A stretch of 64,000 nucleotides of DNA from NCBI GenBank assembly GCA_020747065.1, contig JAGMVK010000002.1, positions 744,001 to 808,000 on the forward strand, read 5' to 3'. Positions within the stretch are counted from its first letter, which is position 1. Each line of letters begins with the position of its first letter. This document shows positions 62,001-64,000 of the stretch, piece by piece. The notes beneath the pieces are model-generated. The model saw nothing but the letters and a program-made list of their open reading frames with translations. It was not told the origin of the DNA and did no database searches. The stretch comes from Cadophora sp. MPI-SDFR-AT-0126. Taxonomy: Eukaryota; Ascomycota; Leotiomycetes; Helotiales; Ploettnerulaceae. Made by a program: the position numbers and the translations under genes.

Positions 62001-62142
62001 TCTTTTGAAAGTGAGGGACAACACGAGGAAGTGCGAGGTCTCGCTATCTATTTTTTCATCATCGTAGGCTCTTTGACATTATCCTTCCTGTATTGTGGCC
62101 ATTCAGTATTACGCAGGACATCCCAGTCCTCTGTCTACAGGT
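56029..62142. other. 6.1 kb region without a recognisable gene
   Basis: Between the MSB2 start and the right-hand HET gene no frame shows a family motif, a long exon or a consistent exon chain. Frames are at most about 150 codons. There are pyrimidine-rich tracts (about 57880-57990 and 61490-61620), a GA-rich tract (56690-56720), short direct repeats such as AAGGGCCACC twice at about 58082-58101, ACACGACAC units at 57054-57077, and a C13 run near 60581. It is probably the extended MSB2 promoter and leader, possibly with untranslated RNAs that I cannot see. Confidence 0.55.
59769..60176 (-). CDS. Possible Cys-rich orphan protein
   Basis: This frame of 135 residues begins MKGHVRSSNKHF and contains a tight Cys cluster (CECGYPPCKICRC) near its middle. 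No signal peptide, domain or neighbour supports it, and codon quality cannot be judged by eye. It may be a chance open frame in a gene-free region, and is listed because it is the most structured frame there. Confidence 0.15.
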   Translation of the reverse strand: MKGHVRSSNKHFVSCQTFQAVTSKQVKLLAKVEDVKDVFQDFLVMCECGYPPCKICRCVVRPMIVKHGLVLSDSFSLQVPRVFFIQCFVLARGIREGETCLGILEDGDRWNGDEIRDDDFWFRKGEALIRLVWVV

Positions 62143-63846
62143 CTACAGATATCTAACTATAATCTGATATCTATATTGAGACAACGATTTGCCACGGCAA
62201 GCCGCCTGTCGTCGCCGAATCCCGACTGATATCTTTTTCCCACCAGACAGTAAGAGTGCACAGCGATCAGCAAGATGAGATGAACGAAATGGTGCATGTG
62301 GCTTACGCGATCGCATCCCCTCTTTGACCTCAGCCACTTCTTTAATTGACCAAACCTTGTTAATCCTGATCAGCTTCAAAGAAATCTTCATACTTGAGTC
62401 CTGAGAATCTTCGATCTGACATGACACTAGAGCGGAACGCTTGGAGTCCCCCGACTCGCTCGTACGGACCTCAAACTCCCGATTCACTAGCAGGTTTGAG
62501 TGCTGAATGCTCCCTTTTGCGCTCCATTCCTGAGCAAGAAATGATTCGCCTTTGATAGAAAATATTGTGTTTACGGGGTGGTGCTGCGTTGAATTACTTG
62601 CGCCAGGACAGATAAGTATCTTGGTTTTCTGTAGCTTGGATTCGAGCTCTCCAAGCTGGGGCAGAAGGGCAGGGAAACTACGGACGCGGTGGAAAGCCTC
62701 CAGGCTTGCTCCTCGACGCAATAAGAGGCATAGGGCGCCTTTCTTGTATGCTTGCTTGCTTAGCGTATGGTTGAGAACTGCTACATGAGTTACCCCGACG
62801 TTTTCGTTGTTGTCGGGTAAAATCAGCTTTTTAGAAACATCCCGATACTCCAGCAATGGAAGCGTAGTGGACATCTCGTTTCGGCGTGGAGAAACAGTCG
62901 TCATTATCTGCTCATGTGCTTGAGTTGTCCACCTCTCAGATGCAACAATGCTCGTGTACCGAGTATCAGACGCTAAGCACCGGACGGTCTGCAATCCACT
63001 CGACAGACACAGCGTACATTCTACCCTGTCACAGAAGCGTGTTGGTGAGTCGGCTAATAGAGGTTGATCATTGTGGTGCAGACTGTGGCGAAACAGGAAT
63101 AGTGAATGGTCGGCTGTGGAGTTATAGATTGCTTCTTGAAGCCTGATGAAAGCCTTCTCTCGGCCCTCTCCGTACAATAGGGGCATATTGACCTCGAACA
63201 GGCCTAGAAGCGAATATGCCTCGTCTTCTTCCCTGGTGACGTTCCGATGAGCTACCCAAGAAAGCCTTTCTGCAGCACTGAATAGATCAATATCCTGAGT
63301 CCCAACGAGGACACTTAAATCGATTTGCGTTATATCAGCGATCTCTTGATGTCTCTCAACTTTCGTTCCGATCGGTGCCCAGTCTTCCGCGTAGAACTCG
63401 ACGGAAACAGGAGCGATCAGCTCTTGTAGTGTCCAACCACGGGTGAACCATTCGCTCTCACGGAACCGCTAGTCCCAACCAGCTTCCGAATTCTGAACGT
63501 CTGCCATGTATACGTAACAATTGTTTGACTCCGCGTAGTAGTTCCACATGGAGTTAATGGCTTCCTGCAATTCCGCTGAGCTAGACTTGTCGATGCAGCA
63601 GCTGTCGATCCAGATCCAAGAGTACTGATCTCTAAGAGCCAAGCGGCAAGCGCCCTGGATTTTGAGAAACCCTTGCTTTTTTCGAGCTGCACAGTTTGGA
63701 TCCGAAATGGGAGTTTGGGTCATGTCTTCGAAGCTGCATTCCTCAGAGGTCTGAGCGTTCCAGCGATGCGAGAGAATGACATAATCCGGGACGGAGGAAG
63801 GCATGAAGAACCGCAGTTCAAGAGATTCCGTATTGAGAAGTCTCAT
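62143..63846 (-). pseudogene. HET-domain protein with an in-frame TAG
   Basis: The HET-domain start MRLLNTESLELRFF is canonical at 63846; the frame also stays open upstream to 63957. The blocks YVILSHRWN, WIDSCCIDKSSSAELQEA with INSMWNYYAE, WFTRGWTLQELIAP, WVAHRNVTREEDEAYSLLGLFEV and MPLLYGEGREKAF all lie in one frame. A single TAG (63469-63471) between EAGWD and RFRESEWFTRGW interrupts it. No shift or splice is needed on either side, so this is a pure nonsense change. The C-terminal third is variable. A splice donor GTAAGC at about 62313 may start a last intron, so the true end could differ. It is a pseudogene, an error, or a gene recoded at the RNA level. Confidence 0.85.
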
Positions 63847-64000
63847 GATCGAAATGCTTGGAAGTGAACAGTGATAATCGACATCTAAGTCAGTTCCGAC
63901 AATATGAGGCTGAGAGATTGAGGCCTTGGATGTCGTCCAGGCCAAAAGTGATGACAAAGAATCCGCTAATCAAAACACTCTAGCGTCGCCACGCTTGATC
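63847..64000. promoter_or_regulatory. Upstream flank of the right-hand HET gene
   Basis: The last 154 bp lie upstream of the canonical HET start. The HET frame extends 37 codons here without family similarity, so most of this is probably 5' leader or promoter cut by the window edge. Confidence 0.4.

Overview
The window comes from a filamentous ascomycete (Pezizomycotina). Its genes carry 46-83 bp introns with fungal GTRNGT donors and CTRAC-type branch sites. The gene set is typical of such a genome: a full-length cytoplasmic dynein heavy chain, fungal exocyst and TOM20 genes, a class III chitin synthase, an MSB2-type signalling mucin, HET-domain genes and many secreted or membrane oxidoreductases. 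A Leotiomycetes-like origin is my guess from overall protein flavour and is not proven. There is no prophage, CRISPR array, rRNA or recognisable tRNA.

Layout. Positions 1-13.5 kb are a dense core block: a C-terminal scrap of a gene at the left edge, a 2EXR protein, TYW1 (wybutosine synthesis), a seven-helix DUF3112 membrane protein, the PP2A catalytic subunit, EXO84 and TOM20. Positions 13.5-26.7 kb hold a single gene, cytoplasmic dynein heavy chain 1. Positions 27.3-38.6 kb are an accessory block: a cytochrome P450 with a frameshift, a HET-domain gene with a frameshift, a secreted heme-thiolate peroxidase diverging from a secreted GMC flavoprotein, and a short-chain dehydrogenase. Positions 39.4-43.2 kb return to core genes, beta-adaptin and EMC4, as a divergent pair. 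Positions 43.4-47.8 kb hold a frameshifted rhodopsin-domain membrane protein and an intact secreted BBE-type FAD oxidoreductase. Positions 48.9-56.0 kb hold a class III chitin synthase and MSB2 on the same strand, both cell-surface genes. About 6.1 kb without a recognisable gene follows. The right edge has a second HET-domain gene, broken by one in-frame TAG.

How the genes fit together. EXO84 (exocytosis), dynein (long-range transport), beta-adaptin (clathrin sorting), EMC4 (membrane protein insertion), chitin synthase and MSB2 (surface sensing) all serve polarised hyphal growth, but their proximity need not mean an operon-like unit. The most suggestive local partnership is the divergent secreted peroxidase and GMC oxidoreductase. 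The most striking pattern is that four single-site coding lesions all fall in accessory gene families, while I noticed none in roughly 27 kb of core exons. Exon boundaries below were worked out by hand from splice consensus and protein-family continuity.
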